NCBI GenBank assembly: GCA_947503895.1
Contig: CANNFT010000003.1
Coordinates: 310,001-374,000 of the forward strand
Length of the DNA: 64,000 nt
Direction of reading: 5' to 3'
From: an uncultured Saccharospirillaceae bacterium
GTDB taxonomy: Bacteria; Pseudomonadota; Gammaproteobacteria; Pseudomonadales; Oceanobacteraceae
Shown: positions 18,089 to 28,299 of the stretch, piece after piece
Layout of the letters: each line of letters starts with the position of its first letter
Numbering within the stretch: the stretch's first letter is position 1
Notes under the pieces: generated by a model
The model's input: only the letters and a program-made list of their open reading frames with translations
Databases searched by the model: none
What the model was told of the DNA's origin: nothing
Program-made: the position numbers and the translations under genes

Positions 18089-18113
18089 AAAAAACGGCTC
18101 AAAAGAGCCGTTT
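18089..18113 (-). terminator. Terminator of argD-argF
   Basis: On the minus strand AAACGGCTC-TTTT-GAGCCGTTT continues into a T-run, 54 bp beyond the argF stop. Confidence 0.9.
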
Positions 18114-18166
18114 AATAGGAGATGGCAGCAATGACATGCATACTCAGTAGAGCTGAAAAAAGTCTG

Positions 18167-19081
18167 TTAATTTTCTTCGTTGCTCAATAAATATTCCATC
18201 AGCGCTTTTTGTGCGTGTAGACGATTTTCGGCTTCATCCCAAACGACTGCACGAGGATCGTCTAACATATCATGACTAATTTCTTCACCACGGTGAGCAG
18301 GAAGACAGTGCATAAACAGAGCTTCTGCGTCTGCCAAATCCATTAATTCAGGACTCACTTGGTAAGGCTGAAAAACTTTTTCGCGTTCTTTTTGTTCTTC
18401 TTCCTGGCCCATCGAAGCCCAAACATCCGTGACGACCAAATGAGAACCGGCGACGGCTTTGCTGAGGTCATGTTCAATGGTCACGCGATCTTTATTAGCT
18501 TCTAGCAATTCTGCCATGGGTTCAAACCCAGCAGGGCAGCTGACAACAAGATTAAAGTCAAATTGGCGGGCTGCGTTGATGTAGCTATTACACATGTTGT
18601 TGCCATCGCCCACCCATGTCACTGTTTTACCCTGAATACTGCCGCGATGCTCCTGATAGGTTTGCATGTCAGCCAGTAATTGGCAGGGATGGTAATCATC
18701 CGTGAGCGCGTTAATGATGGGAACCCGTGAATTGTCAGAGAAATTTTTCACTGTTTCATGAGCAAAGGTTCGAATCATAATGATGTCGCACATGCGTGAG
18801 AGTACACGGGCGCTATCTTCTATAGGTTCACCGCGACCCAGCTGGGTATCTCGAGGTGAAAGAAAAATGGCGGAGCCCCCTAATTGAGCAATACCCGCTT
18901 CAAAACTAACACGTGTGCGAGTGGAGGATTTTTCGAAAATCATTCCCAACACTTTGTTTTTTAACGGCTCGTATACCTGACCCTGATGGTGAATATTTTT
19001 CAGCTCCGTCGCGCGGTTGACTAGCATTGCCAACTCGGAAGGAGTGAAGTCCATTAGGGTAAGAAAATGACGATTTACCAT
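18167..19081 (-). CDS. argF: Ornithine carbamoyltransferase (ArgF)
   Basis: Condenses ornithine and carbamoyl phosphate to citrulline in arginine biosynthesis; cytosolic trimer. About 304 residues. The carbamoyl-phosphate loop [10 protein letters not shown], the HPCQ motif in [18 protein letters not shown] and the catalytic [10 protein letters not shown] are all present. The start at 19081 (MVNRHFLT) is chosen over an upstream in-frame ATG because it matches the usual family N-terminus. It lies 11 bp after argD on the same strand, so they form an operon. Confidence 0.97.
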   Translation of the reverse strand: MVNRHFLTLMDFTPSELAMLVNRATELKNIHHQGQVYEPLKNKVLGMIFEKSSTRTRVSFEAGIAQLGGSAIFLSPRDTQLGRGEPIEDSARVLSRMCDIIMIRTFAHETVKNFSDNSRVPIINALTDDYHPCQLLADMQTYQEHRGSIQGKTVTWVGDGNNMCNSYINAARQFDFNLVVSCPAGFEPMAELLEANKDRVTIEHDLSKAVAGSHLVVTDVWASMGQEEEQKEREKVFQPYQVSPELMDLADAEALFMHCLPAHRGEEISHDMLDDPRAVVWDEAENRLHAQKALMEYLLSNEEN

Positions 19082-19092
19082 GTGTGCGCCTT

Positions 19093-20277
19093 TTACGATT
19101 GATCGGCGAAAAAAGCATTGATCTGCGTGCATACTTTCTGCACAACTTGATCAGCTTCGTCGTTGGTTAATACAAATGGTGGCAACAGACGAATCACATT
19201 ACCAGCCGTGACGTTCAGCAATAGGCCACTTTCAAGAGCAGACTTCATTATGCTAACGGCACTTTCTTGTGTGTTAAGTTTGACGCCGATCATCAAACCT
19301 TTTCCACGAATTTCAGACACGTATTGCGTGCCTTCCATTGCGTTACGAATACCTGAACGAATTCTGTCGCTCAATTCGGTTACTCGTTCGCAATAATTTT
19401 CATTTTTGATGACATCTACCACCGTGCAAGCTGTTCCACATGCAAGGGGGTTGCCGCCATACGTTGATCCATGGTTGCCCGGTTGCAGCATTTCTGCAGC
19501 TTTACCTTTTGCTAAACACGCGCCAATGGGCACGCCGTTGCCCAGCCCTTTTGCGGTGGTTAATACATCGGGCTGCCAGTTGTAATATTGGTAGGCAAAA
19601 TAACGGCCTGTTCGGGCATTGCCTGTTTGAATTTCATCTAGAATGAGCAGCAGTTCTTGCTCATCACATAAGGCACGAATGCCATTCATAAACTCGTCAG
19701 TCGCAGCCGTAACACCGCCTTCACCTTGCACGGGTTCCATCATAATGGCGACGATATTTTTGTTATTTGCAACCGCATCTTTAGCCGCTTGTAAGTCGTT
19801 GAAAGGTACTCTTTGGAAACCTTCAACGAGTGGGCCAAAACCGGCTTGTGCTGCGGGATTGGCCGTTGCTGTTAATGTGGCTAACGTACGACCGTGGAAA
19901 GCGCCTTCCATCACTAATATAGTGGGAATGTTCACACCTTTGCTGTGGCCGTATTTACGCGCAATTTTAAACGCAGCCTCATTCGCTTCCGCACCTGAGT
20001 TGCTAAAAAATACATTATCCATGCCGCTGAGAGCCGTTAGTTTTTCAGCCAGCTCTTGTTGTCGGGCAATGCCATAAATATTGGAGGTGTGAATCAGTTT
20101 TTCAGCTTGAGATCGAATGGCTTCAGTCACAGCGGGGTGGGCATGGCCTAAACCACAGACGGCAATACCACTCAGCGCATCTAAGTAGGTTTTACCCTCT
20201 GTGTCATAAAGATATGCCCCTTTACCGTGTGTAAATGTTACAGGCAGTCTTCCATATGTGTTCATGATTGGTTGCAC
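19093..20277 (-). CDS. argD: Acetylornithine aminotransferase (ArgD)
   Basis: PLP-dependent class III aminotransferase of 394 residues. It converts N-acetylglutamate semialdehyde to N-acetylornithine and may also serve the lysine pathway. Visible motifs are [30 protein letters not shown] and the PLP lysine in [12 protein letters not shown]. The start may be ATG 20277 or ATG 20265. It is the first gene of argD-argF. I saw no convincing ARG box upstream. Confidence 0.95.
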   Translation of the reverse strand: MQPIMNTYGRLPVTFTHGKGAYLYDTEGKTYLDALSGIAVCGLGHAHPAVTEAIRSQAEKLIHTSNIYGIARQQELAEKLTALSGMDNVFFSNSGAEANEAAFKIARKYGHSKGVNIPTILVMEGAFHGRTLATLTATANPAAQAGFGPLVEGFQRVPFNDLQAAKDAVANNKNIVAIMMEPVQGEGGVTAATDEFMNGIRALCDEQELLLILDEIQTGNARTGRYFAYQYYNWQPDVLTTAKGLGNGVPIGACLAKGKAAEMLQPGNHGSTYGGNPLACGTACTVVDVIKNENYCERVTELSDRIRSGIRNAMEGTQYVSEIRGKGLMIGVKLNTQESAVSIMKSALESGLLLNVTAGNVIRLLPPFVLTNDEADQVVQKVCTQINAFFADQS

Positions 20278-21014
20278 AGATCAATCCTCTTGCAAGCCTG
20301 ACAGGCCAGTTTCTTATTTTTGCAGGCTCAGAATGAGTACTATCCGTTCAATTTGGATAGTCACTTACAACACCTGCATGGCTCATAAAACGCTAGCATT
20401 TAACATGCTTCTGCAGCGCTTTTGGCTTTGCAGAAGACACAATAATTTCAAAAAATAAGGTGGTTTAAGCAGTCACTATTAATAACGTACATCGTGTCTT
20501 TAGAAACGGCTAAAACGCAAAAGGGCAGCTTTCAGTCTAATATCAAAACCCTCAGTCGCTGTATTTAGCCGCACGGGTATCGATATAGCCTGATCTCTTT
20601 TACGAGGCTGCCCAATTCGAAGTTCAGCATCATAACCGAACCTGATGCGCTTTTACAACAAAGTGCGACCCAGCTCTGTTTTCCTGCTCTTATTGTAGGA
20701 CAATGTTATTTATAGATGATTTAAAATGCGCCTTGAAAAATATAATTCGGCAGTGTTAATAAAAGGGCTGTATATGTTCGACATTGAGTCTACGAGCTTT
20801 TAGCCTAAATTATGGGCAAGCGTCGTTTATTTGTAGTTCATTCAGGCTGGTTAATATCGTCGGCGAGCATAAAACGACATTAAAAAATTGACGGTAGGGT
20901 AACGTTGTTGGTGTTCAGTCAATCACTGGAATGATTCACCATCGCTGGTGAGTCACCTATAAACCGGATAGCATTCTAGTGATTAATGTTTATTAAAAGA
21001 TTTGAGTGTAGGCA
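20278..21014. other. 737-bp gap between divergent argD and 5-oxoprolinase genes
   Basis: No convincing coding sequence. It holds an 8-bp hairpin CTTCTGCA / TGCAGAAG (20408-20436) on the argD side. On the oxoprolinase side there is a dyad TGATTCACC-N6-GGTGAGTCA (20932-20955) with one wobble pair, 60 bp before the start, which could be an operator. Confidence 0.4.
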
Positions 21015-24000
21015 ATGCAATCAGGGCAATGGCAATTTTGGGTTGATCGTGGTGGTACTTTTACCGATATCGTAGCGAAAACACCGGATAATCACTTTAA
21101 AACACATAAATTACTGAGTGAGAATCCTGAACAGTATAAAGATGCAGCAATCGCAGGGATTCGTTATTTTTTGCAATTAGAGGAAGATGAACCGATTCCC
21201 ACTGAGCGTATTTACGCAATTAAAATGGGGACAACCGTCGCGACGAATGCGCTGTTAGAAAGAAAGGGTGAAAAAACAGCATTATTGATTACGGCTGGGT
21301 TAAAAGACGCGTTACGCATTGGTTATCAAACGCGGCCTGATATTTTTGCCATTAATATTCAGCGGCCAACGATGTTATTCAGCGAAGTGACAGAAGTCGA
21401 AGAGCGCATAGGTGCTGATGGCTCGGTTGTTATAACGTTGAATGAAGCAAAGGTTCGAGAATCTTTGACAGAATTGAAACGTAAAGGCTTTCAGTCGATA
21501 GCCGTTGTATTGATGCACGGGTATCAATATGTTCAGCATGAACAAAAAATTGCGCGCATTGCTGAAGAACTGGGGTTTCCTCAAGTGAGCGTGAGTCACC
21601 GAGTGAGTCCATTACAAAAGTTGATCAGTCGTGGAGACACAACGGTGGTGGATGCTTACCTTTCACCGGTTCTACGAAAATACGTTCAGCAAGTGCAAGG
21701 CGAATTAAATCGAATCCATGCGACAAATACAGGCGAGCCAGCGGAAGGAAAAACATCACGTGTACCGCTCTATTTTATGCAAAGTAATGGTGGGTTGACC
21801 CGAGCTGAAAAATTTGAAGGTAAGGACGCTATTTTATCTGGCCCAGCGGGTGGCGTGGTTGGCATGGTTAAAACGGCACTGCCAGCAGGTTGTGACAAGA
21901 TTGTCGGCTTTGATATGGGTGGGACATCAACTGATGTCAGTCATTATGCGGGCGAATATGAACGCGTGTTCGAAACTGAAGTGGCGGGTGTGAGATTACG
22001 AGCACCCATGATGCAAATCCACACAGTTGCTGCAGGCGGCGGCTCTATTTTGCAGTATCGAGATGGGCGATACCAAGTTGGTCCTGAGTCCGCCGGTGCT
22101 AACCCAGGCCCAGCATGCTATCGGCGCGGAGGCCCATTAACGGTCACGGACTGTAACGTGATGTTGGGAAAAATTCAGCCCAACTACTTTCCAGCGATTT
22201 TTGGAGAAAAGGCAGATCTACCGTTAGATCATGCGGCCGTTGAGGAGGCATTTGAAGTACTCGCTCAAACAATATCAGACGCTTGCGGCGCTAAACCAGC
22301 CAGCCTTTACTCGGTCGCTGAAGGTTTTTTGCACGTGGCCGTCGAAAACATGGCCAATGCTATTAAGAGTATTTCAATTCAACGTGGCTATGATTTACAG
22401 CATTACACATTGGTGAGCTTTGGTGGTGCAGGTGCACAGCACGCTTGCTTAGTCGCTGAACGTCTAAATATAAAGAAAGTCTTACTGCACCCATTTTCAG
22501 GCGTGTTATCTGCTTTCGGAATCGGTTTAGCGGATCAAATAAAGCTGCATGATGAATCCATTAACCAGCCATTGTCCAGTGAAACACTGTCCGAGCTAGC
22601 GAACCGCCTCATACCGATTCAAGATCGGCTGGTACAGCAGTTAGGTTCTGAGCATTCGTTGTGCGACGTGACGATTCGTTTGCACATGAAGTATCAAAAT
22701 AGCGATACGGCGCTGCTGGTGGATATTTTAGATGCAATAAAAGAAGCATCGCCGGATCATCAAATCGCACAATTGGCAAACCAGTTTGCCCATAAACATC
22801 GGCAGTTATTTGGGTTCGTGTCGAATCAGCCGCTCGTGGTCGAGGCGCTTCAAGTTCAAGTTACGTTGCGCTCTGATCAACATCTAGTGTCATTTAATGC
22901 GCCTCGTCATGCAGGGAAAGCCATCGACACCTGTGAATTTTTCTCAAGAGGAAAGCACTACTTTGCCGATATATATCGTCGAGAATCTTTAGCTATTGGG
23001 CAGGTAATCGAGGGGCCAGCCATTATTTTAGAAGCGGCTTCGACTATCGTGATAGAACCTCATTGGCAGGCCATCATGACGGAACAGGGCAATATAGAAA
23101 TGTCATTTATTGAAGATGCTATGCAACAACCGATTTCGATTTCTGAAACCTCCGACATAGATAAACCAGACCCTGTCATGCTTGAGATTTTTAATAATCG
23201 ATTCATGAATGCAGCAGAGCAGATGGGATATGTATTAGAGCGAACCGCGTCTTCCGTAAATATTAAGGAGCGATTGGATTTTTCATGTGCGGTTTTTTCT
23301 AAGCAAGGTGAACTAATTGCAAATGCGCCACATATTCCCGTGCATTTAGGGAGCATGAGTGAAAGCGTCACAGCAGTCATGAAAGAATATGGATCAGCGC
23401 TTAAAAATGGTGATGCATTTGCTGTGAACACACCCTACAACGGCGGCACGCATTTACCCGATGTAACGATTGTTAAGCCTGTATTTTGTGAAAATAACCA
23501 TCTCATTTTTTTCGTGGCGGCGCGAGGTCACCACGCTGATATTGGGGGCATCACTCCTGGTTCAATGCCGCCTTTTAGTCGACATATTAACGAAGAAGGC
23601 ATCTTGCTTGAAAATGTAAAGCTGGTGAGTGAGGGTGAGTTTCAAGAGTCCCTTATCCGAAATGTTTTAACCAACCATGACCATCCGGTACGAAATTTAG
23701 AGCAAAACATTGCGGATTTAAAAGCGCAAATTGCATCCTGTGAAAAAGGCGCGGCTGAGCTGCTGGCGATGAATCACCAATATGGTCATTCCACGGTCCA
23801 ATCTTATGTTGCTCATGCGCTCGACAACGCCGAGTTTGCCGTACGACAAGTCATCATGAACCTTAGCGATGGTCATTACCGTTATGAGATGGATGACGGG
23901 TCGATCATTGAAGTGGATATTACCATTCACAGAAAAAGCGGTTCGGCCACAGTTAATTTTTCAGGTACGAGTCCACAACATACTGGCAACTTTAATGCGC

Positions 24001-24695
24001 CATCATCCGTCGCGAAAGCAGCCGTTCTTTACACGTTTCGTTGTTTGATTGAGCATAATATCCCGCTGAATGCAGGGATATTTCGTGCGTTAGAAATCAA
24101 AATACCGTCGGGTTGCATGTTGAACCCACAGTATCCTGCTGCGGTGGTCAGCGGTAACGTGGAAACGGCTCAATATATCGTCGACACGTTGATGTTGGCG
24201 CTCGGTGTTATGGCCAGTTGCCAAGGTACGAACAACAACTTCACATTCGGTAATGACCAATATCAATACTATGAAACATTATGCGGGGGTATCGGTGCCT
24301 CTGATCGAAATGATGGAGCAAGTGCGGTGCATGCGCACATGACCAACAGTCGATTGACCGATCCAGAAGTATTGGAAAGTCGATATCCAGTCAGGTTAGA
24401 GCGATTTGAACTACGAACCCATTCTGGTGGTAAAGGTCGGTATGTGGGGGGTGAAGGTATGCACAGAGCCATTCGTTTTCTCCAACCCATGACCGCAGCG
24501 ATGATTTCGGGACACCGCATTGTGCCGCCCGCCGGTCTTGAAGGCGGTGAAGCTGGCGCATGTGGTATTAATCAAGTAATTCGTCGTGATGGAACACAAG
24601 AGCCTTTGGGTGCACTCGCACAAATTGATATGAATGAAAATGATGTTTTTGATATTCGAACCCCTGGCGGTGGCGGATTCGGAAAACAGCCATAG
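21015..24695 (+). CDS. 5-oxoprolinase (ATP-hydrolysing), fused HyuA-HyuB type
   Basis: Opens 5-oxoproline (pyroglutamate) to glutamate with ATP. At 1226 residues it is the single-chain form with both hydantoinase halves. The HyuA half (about 1-710) begins FWVDRGGTFTDIVAKTPD and has VGFDMGGTSTDVS and GPACYRRGGP. The HyuB half (about 735-1220) has VLERTASSVNIKERLDFSCA, NTPYNGGTHLPD and ends TPGGGGFG. It appears monocistronic. It would salvage glutathione-derived pyroglutamate. The prokaryotic PxpABC system is not present in the window. Confidence 0.93.
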   Translation: MQSGQWQFWVDRGGTFTDIVAKTPDNHFKTHKLLSENPEQYKDAAIAGIRYFLQLEEDEPIPTERIYAIKMGTTVATNALLERKGEKTALLITAGLKDALRIGYQTRPDIFAINIQRPTMLFSEVTEVEERIGADGSVVITLNEAKVRESLTELKRKGFQSIAVVLMHGYQYVQHEQKIARIAEELGFPQVSVSHRVSPLQKLISRGDTTVVDAYLSPVLRKYVQQVQGELNRIHATNTGEPAEGKTSRVPLYFMQSNGGLTRAEKFEGKDAILSGPAGGVVGMVKTALPAGCDKIVGFDMGGTSTDVSHYAGEYERVFETEVAGVRLRAPMMQIHTVAAGGGSILQYRDGRYQVGPESAGANPGPACYRRGGPLTVTDCNVMLGKIQPNYFPAIFGEKADLPLDHAAVEEAFEVLAQTISDACGAKPASLYSVAEGFLHVAVENMANAIKSISIQRGYDLQHYTLVSFGGAGAQHACLVAERLNIKKVLLHPFSGVLSAFGIGLADQIKLHDESINQPLSSETLSELANRLIPIQDRLVQQLGSEHSLCDVTIRLHMKYQNSDTALLVDILDAIKEASPDHQIAQLANQFAHKHRQLFGFVSNQPLVVEALQVQVTLRSDQHLVSFNAPRHAGKAIDTCEFFSRGKHYFADIYRRESLAIGQVIEGPAIILEAASTIVIEPHWQAIMTEQGNIEMSFIEDAMQQPISISETSDIDKPDPVMLEIFNNRFMNAAEQMGYVLERTASSVNIKERLDFSCAVFSKQGELIANAPHIPVHLGSMSESVTAVMKEYGSALKNGDAFAVNTPYNGGTHLPDVTIVKPVFCENNHLIFFVAARGHHADIGGITPGSMPPFSRHINEEGILLENVKLVSEGEFQESLIRNVLTNHDHPVRNLEQNIADLKAQIASCEKGAAELLAMNHQYGHSTVQSYVAHALDNAEFAVRQVIMNLSDGHYRYEMDDGSIIEVDITIHRKSGSATVNFSGTSPQHTGNFNAPSSVAKAAVLYTFRCLIEHNIPLNAGIFRALEIKIPSGCMLNPQYPAAVVSGNVETAQYIVDTLMLALGVMASCQGTNNNFTFGNDQYQYYETLCGGIGASDRNDGASAVHAHMTNSRLTDPEVLESRYPVRLERFELRTHSGGKGRYVGGEGMHRAIRFLQPMTAAMISGHRIVPPAGLEGGEAGACGINQVIRRDGTQEPLGALAQIDMNENDVFDIRTPGGGGFGKQP

Positions 24696-25213
24696 TTTAT
24701 CATTCAACCCAATGAATCCTTTGAATTCAGCTGATGTAGAACGGAGCAAAGCTTTTGCATCAGCTGGATGCCTTTCAAATTTGCTCGTTTAGGTGAGCTA
24801 CTTTCCACATCTAGCATGGCCGATACGGAGTGCATGTAATTGATGGTGACGGTATTGAAGCATTCGGTGATGTCTTAATTGAGATGGATGTAAAGCCGTT
24901 TCGCTCTTAGCAAGGCGGCCATGCTTTTAGAATAAAACCTTATATAAAATATGGTTTATCCTTGCTTTTACTATGGATTATACCGTTATCTTATGTGAGG
25001 GCTTCGTTTTGGCTGGACGGTGAATGAGTGCTAGGAGAGACGATGGAGGGCTAAATAATTGATTCTCCTCGAAAATAGTAAAGGTCGATGTCGGCGGGAA
25101 TGCCTTGCTGTGCATGGCTTGAGAGGGGTTTTCTTCAAGAGGTGTATACATTTTAGACGAGACGATTGAGCGTCAAAGAGTGTCGCTTTGGCGCAAAAAG
25201 ACTGCAAATAGGA
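24696..25213. other. Gap after the oxoprolinase gene
   Basis: A nested hairpin, CAGCTGATG (24728-24736) / CATCAGCTG (24758-24766), may end the oxoprolinase transcript but lacks a T-run. From about 24834 one frame reads a short stretch (VIDGDGIEAFGDVLIEMD) broken by stops, possibly a gene remnant. Nothing else is supported. Confidence 0.35.
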
Positions 25214-25245
25214 CTCATTTGCAATAACAAATGAGAATCAATACT
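25214..25245 (+). promoter_or_regulatory. Fur box with overlapping dyad before the imelysin operon
   Basis: AAATGAGAATCAATA within 25227-25245 matches the 19-bp Fur consensus at about 12 positions. It overlaps a perfect dyad, CTCATTTG (25214-25221) / CAAATGAG (25228-25235), which suggests tandem overlapping Fur sites. It is 49 bp before the imelysin start, so iron repression is likely. Confidence 0.7.
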
Positions 25246-25293
25246 ATCCGCACCCTAACCTTAATTATAAATGCGGTACCGGGGAGTATTCAG

Positions 25294-26664
25294 ATGTCTA
25301 AGTGGAATTTAGCAGCAGCTATTGTCGCGGGTAGTTTGGTATTAACGGGGTGCGGTGGAAGCGGCAGCAGTAGCTCGAATAGTAACGCTGCGAGTACACC
25401 TACCATTAGCTCAACCGACGAGGCGGCATTCAAGACCAATGTTGCGAATATTGCACATGCGATGTATGCGGATTCACTCACGACAGCAAAGGCTCTAGAT
25501 ACAGCAGTGGATGCTTTCCTTGCCAATCCAACTGAAGAGAGCTTAACCGCTGCTAAGCAAGCTTATGAACATGCACGGGAACCTTATCAGCAATCTGAAA
25601 TAATGCGTTTTGATACTGATTACGTAACAGCAGGGTTTGAGTCTGACAGAGGCATTGTGAACGTAGACGACTGGGAGGGGCAGGTAAATGCTTGGCCACT
25701 CGATGAAGCCATCATTGATTACGTTAACTACGATGTGTATCGCGGATCGTTTGAAGCGGGTTATCAGGGCGCTGAGGAAAATTCAGAGCCGAAAGAAAAT
25801 ATTATCAACTCCACCGTCACGTTTGACGGCTCAATTGGCACCGGAAATGATGCCAAAGATGTTTCTTTAATTACCACAGATTTAATTGTCAGCATGCAGG
25901 AGTTTGCTGGTGGTGAAGCCAACGTGACGACAGGCGTTCATGCTATCGAATTCCTGCTTTGGGGTCAGGATATAAACTCCACAGACAAAGTAGCTGGACA
26001 GCGAGCCATTTCTGACTTTTACACGGAAGACAGTCACGGCGTTTGTACGTCAGGTGGTGTTGAAAATGCAGAAAGAACTATTTGTCAGCGCCGCGCAGAT
26101 TACTTAAGTGTGGCGGTTGATCTTCTGGTGTCTGATTTAACCCAAATGGAAGCGGAATGGAATATAGAAACCGAAGGAAAAACGCTGCGAAACGAATTTA
26201 TGACCAATGCTGACAGCGTAAAAAGAATGTTAGGCGCAATGGTTGAGCTTGCGGGTGTTGAATTAGCCTCAGAGCGGATGCAAAAAGCATTGGATCAAGG
26301 CGACCCAGAAAATGAGCATGACTGCTTTAGCGACTTAACCAACTGGGCGCTTTATAACAATGCTAAGGGCATTCAAAATATTTATTTCGGTACTTATAGT
26401 GGCCTAACCAATATTGAAGGTGGTAAAAGTCTTTCTGACCTTGTAAAGGCTAATAACGCATCCGTGGATACTGAAATGCGAGCCAAACTTGAAACGGTTG
26501 AAGCTACTATGTCAGCCTTACTCGCGAGTGACTACAGTTTTGATCAGCTTATTGCGCTGGGAGATGATCGCGAAGATTCAAGTTTAATTGCAGCAGGCAA
26601 AGATGCGTTGATTGACGTCAGTGATTATGGCAGTGATCATGTCAAGGCCGCTCTCGGAATTTAA
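25294..26664 (+). CDS. Imelysin-family (M75) periplasmic lipoprotein, IrpA-like
   Basis: About 456 residues. The signal peptide ends in LTGC, a lipobox, followed by a Ser/Gly-rich linker. The imelysin domain shows the GxHxxE motif as GVHAIEFLLWGQD (near residue 230) and a helical repeat pattern. Imelysins bind metal rather than act as peptidases and are linked to iron uptake (EfeO, IrpA). The start at 25294 follows GGGGAG by eight bases; an in-frame ATG 21 codons upstream overlaps the Fur box and is rejected. First gene of a four-gene set. Confidence 0.9.
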   Translation: MSKWNLAAAIVAGSLVLTGCGGSGSSSSNSNAASTPTISSTDEAAFKTNVANIAHAMYADSLTTAKALDTAVDAFLANPTEESLTAAKQAYEHAREPYQQSEIMRFDTDYVTAGFESDRGIVNVDDWEGQVNAWPLDEAIIDYVNYDVYRGSFEAGYQGAEENSEPKENIINSTVTFDGSIGTGNDAKDVSLITTDLIVSMQEFAGGEANVTTGVHAIEFLLWGQDINSTDKVAGQRAISDFYTEDSHGVCTSGGVENAERTICQRRADYLSVAVDLLVSDLTQMEAEWNIETEGKTLRNEFMTNADSVKRMLGAMVELAGVELASERMQKALDQGDPENEHDCFSDLTNWALYNNAKGIQNIYFGTYSGLTNIEGGKSLSDLVKANNASVDTEMRAKLETVEATMSALLASDYSFDQLIALGDDREDSSLIAAGKDALIDVSDYGSDHVKAALGI

Positions 26665-26753
26665 TCCTTTCGGTTTGTGGGTCATCTCATTCAAGCGTAG
26701 TAGTATTCGTCGCAGCCAATCTAATGAGCTGCGATGAATAGTTTGAGGAAAAT

Positions 26754-28289
26754 ATGAACAAAGTAATTTTCGCAGCTGGGCTGTTCGGTTCAGTGCTCTC
26801 AGGATGCTTCGATCAAAACAGCGACTCCAACTCTACTGATTCATCTTCGTTGTATCCCGATTACGCGCGGGTGACCGAACTCGGTGGCAGTGCGTCAACG
26901 AATAACGCAAGATCCAGTGCTTTTTCAGAAAAAGCGCCCAACTTATCCATATCCGAGCGTCGAATATTTGCATCAGGCAATGTTGAATTTGAACAGTCTT
27001 GGACATTTGTTGGAAATTCCGTTGAGTCCATTGATGGATTAGGGCCCATTTTTAATATGAGATCATGTCAAGGCTGCCATATAAACGATGGTCGTGGTCA
27101 TGCTCCTTCCGCAGTGGAGCCGGGTCAACAACTTGATCATGCTGACAGTTTGCTCGTGCGGTTATTTCGAACGCCCACTGACGAAGAACGTGTGCGTATA
27201 GATTCTGCCCAGCAAGCAAATGCCAATGACCCTGTGTACGGCGGGCAAATTCAAGATCGAGCCATCACTAATGGGTCGCCTCAAGTGGCAGCGGAAGCCA
27301 ATATTGCCATTGAATACGAAACCATTCCGGTGACCTTTACGTCAGATAATTTTACTGTTGAATTGAGAAAACCAATATTCTCTTTGGTGCAATTACAATA
27401 TGGACCGCTTGGTGATACCACTTATTTATCGCCGCGCATTGCGAATCCGATGATAGGGTTGGGTTTACTAGAAAATATTGCTGCGGATGACATAGTAGGT
27501 TTCGCTGATGAAAATGATCAGGACGGAAACGCTATTTCTGGACGTGCGAACTATGTATTGGATGAGGCAACGCAGCAAATTGTATTGGGTCGTTTTGGTT
27601 GGAAGGCGGGGCAACCCAGTTTGCATCAGCAAAATAGCGCTGCGTTTTTAGGGGATATGGGCTTAACCACTCCGTTATTTCAAACTCAAAATTGTCCAGA
27701 GCTTGAGGATGCAGATAGTAATGCGTGCTTGCTTCAGCCAACGGGTGTGAATCGTGAAGGCGGTGATTTAGGGGAAGTTCAGGTTTCCCAGTTGGAAGAC
27801 GTTTTATTTTATACCCAACATCTCGCCGTTCCTGAACGCAGGAATGTTGAAGATAGCGAGGTATTGGCAGGTGCAAAACTGTTTAACGATGTTGGATGCG
27901 TCGATTGTCATCGCCCATCTTATACGACGCAGATTAATGCAGCATTACCGGCATTGTCTGAGCAAAAAATTTATCCCTTTACCGATATGTTATTGCACGA
28001 CATGGGACCAGCGTTAGCGGATACAACCCCAAATGGTGAGCCAGCGCCTGAAGGTATTCCCGTTGAATTTAAAGCCACCAGTCATGAATGGCGCACGCCT
28101 CCATTATGGGGGATAGGTTTAAGCCAAACAGTGTCTGCTGAGGCTACTTTCTTGCACGATGGGCGCGCCAGGTCATTACTGGAAGCCGTGCTATGGCATG
28201 GTGGTGAAGCTGAACACGTCAAGCAAAAAGTGTTAACCTTCACGGCGGATGAAAGAGCGCAACTCATCGCTTTTCTAAATTCTTTGTAG
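26754..28289 (+). CDS. Diheme cytochrome lipoprotein, DUF1111 (COG3488)
   Basis: 511 residues with a lipobox signal peptide (VLSGC). Two CxxCH haem sites are seen: CQGCH near residue 104 and CVDCH near residue 383. The family, called thiol oxidoreductase or diheme peroxidase-like, resembles bacterial cytochrome c peroxidases. It always neighbours imelysin genes in this arrangement, so a role in redox handling of iron in the periplasm is inferred. Gaps to both neighbours are short. Confidence 0.9.
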   Translation: MNKVIFAAGLFGSVLSGCFDQNSDSNSTDSSSLYPDYARVTELGGSASTNNARSSAFSEKAPNLSISERRIFASGNVEFEQSWTFVGNSVESIDGLGPIFNMRSCQGCHINDGRGHAPSAVEPGQQLDHADSLLVRLFRTPTDEERVRIDSAQQANANDPVYGGQIQDRAITNGSPQVAAEANIAIEYETIPVTFTSDNFTVELRKPIFSLVQLQYGPLGDTTYLSPRIANPMIGLGLLENIAADDIVGFADENDQDGNAISGRANYVLDEATQQIVLGRFGWKAGQPSLHQQNSAAFLGDMGLTTPLFQTQNCPELEDADSNACLLQPTGVNREGGDLGEVQVSQLEDVLFYTQHLAVPERRNVEDSEVLAGAKLFNDVGCVDCHRPSYTTQINAALPALSEQKIYPFTDMLLHDMGPALADTTPNGEPAPEGIPVEFKATSHEWRTPPLWGIGLSQTVSAEATFLHDGRARSLLEAVLWHGGEAEHVKQKVLTFTADERAQLIAFLNSL

Positions 28290-28299
28290 TGGCTGTAGA

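Noticed and set aside
20278-20460. Search for an ARG box upstream of argD
   Set aside because: No pair of 18-bp ARG-like palindromes is visible.
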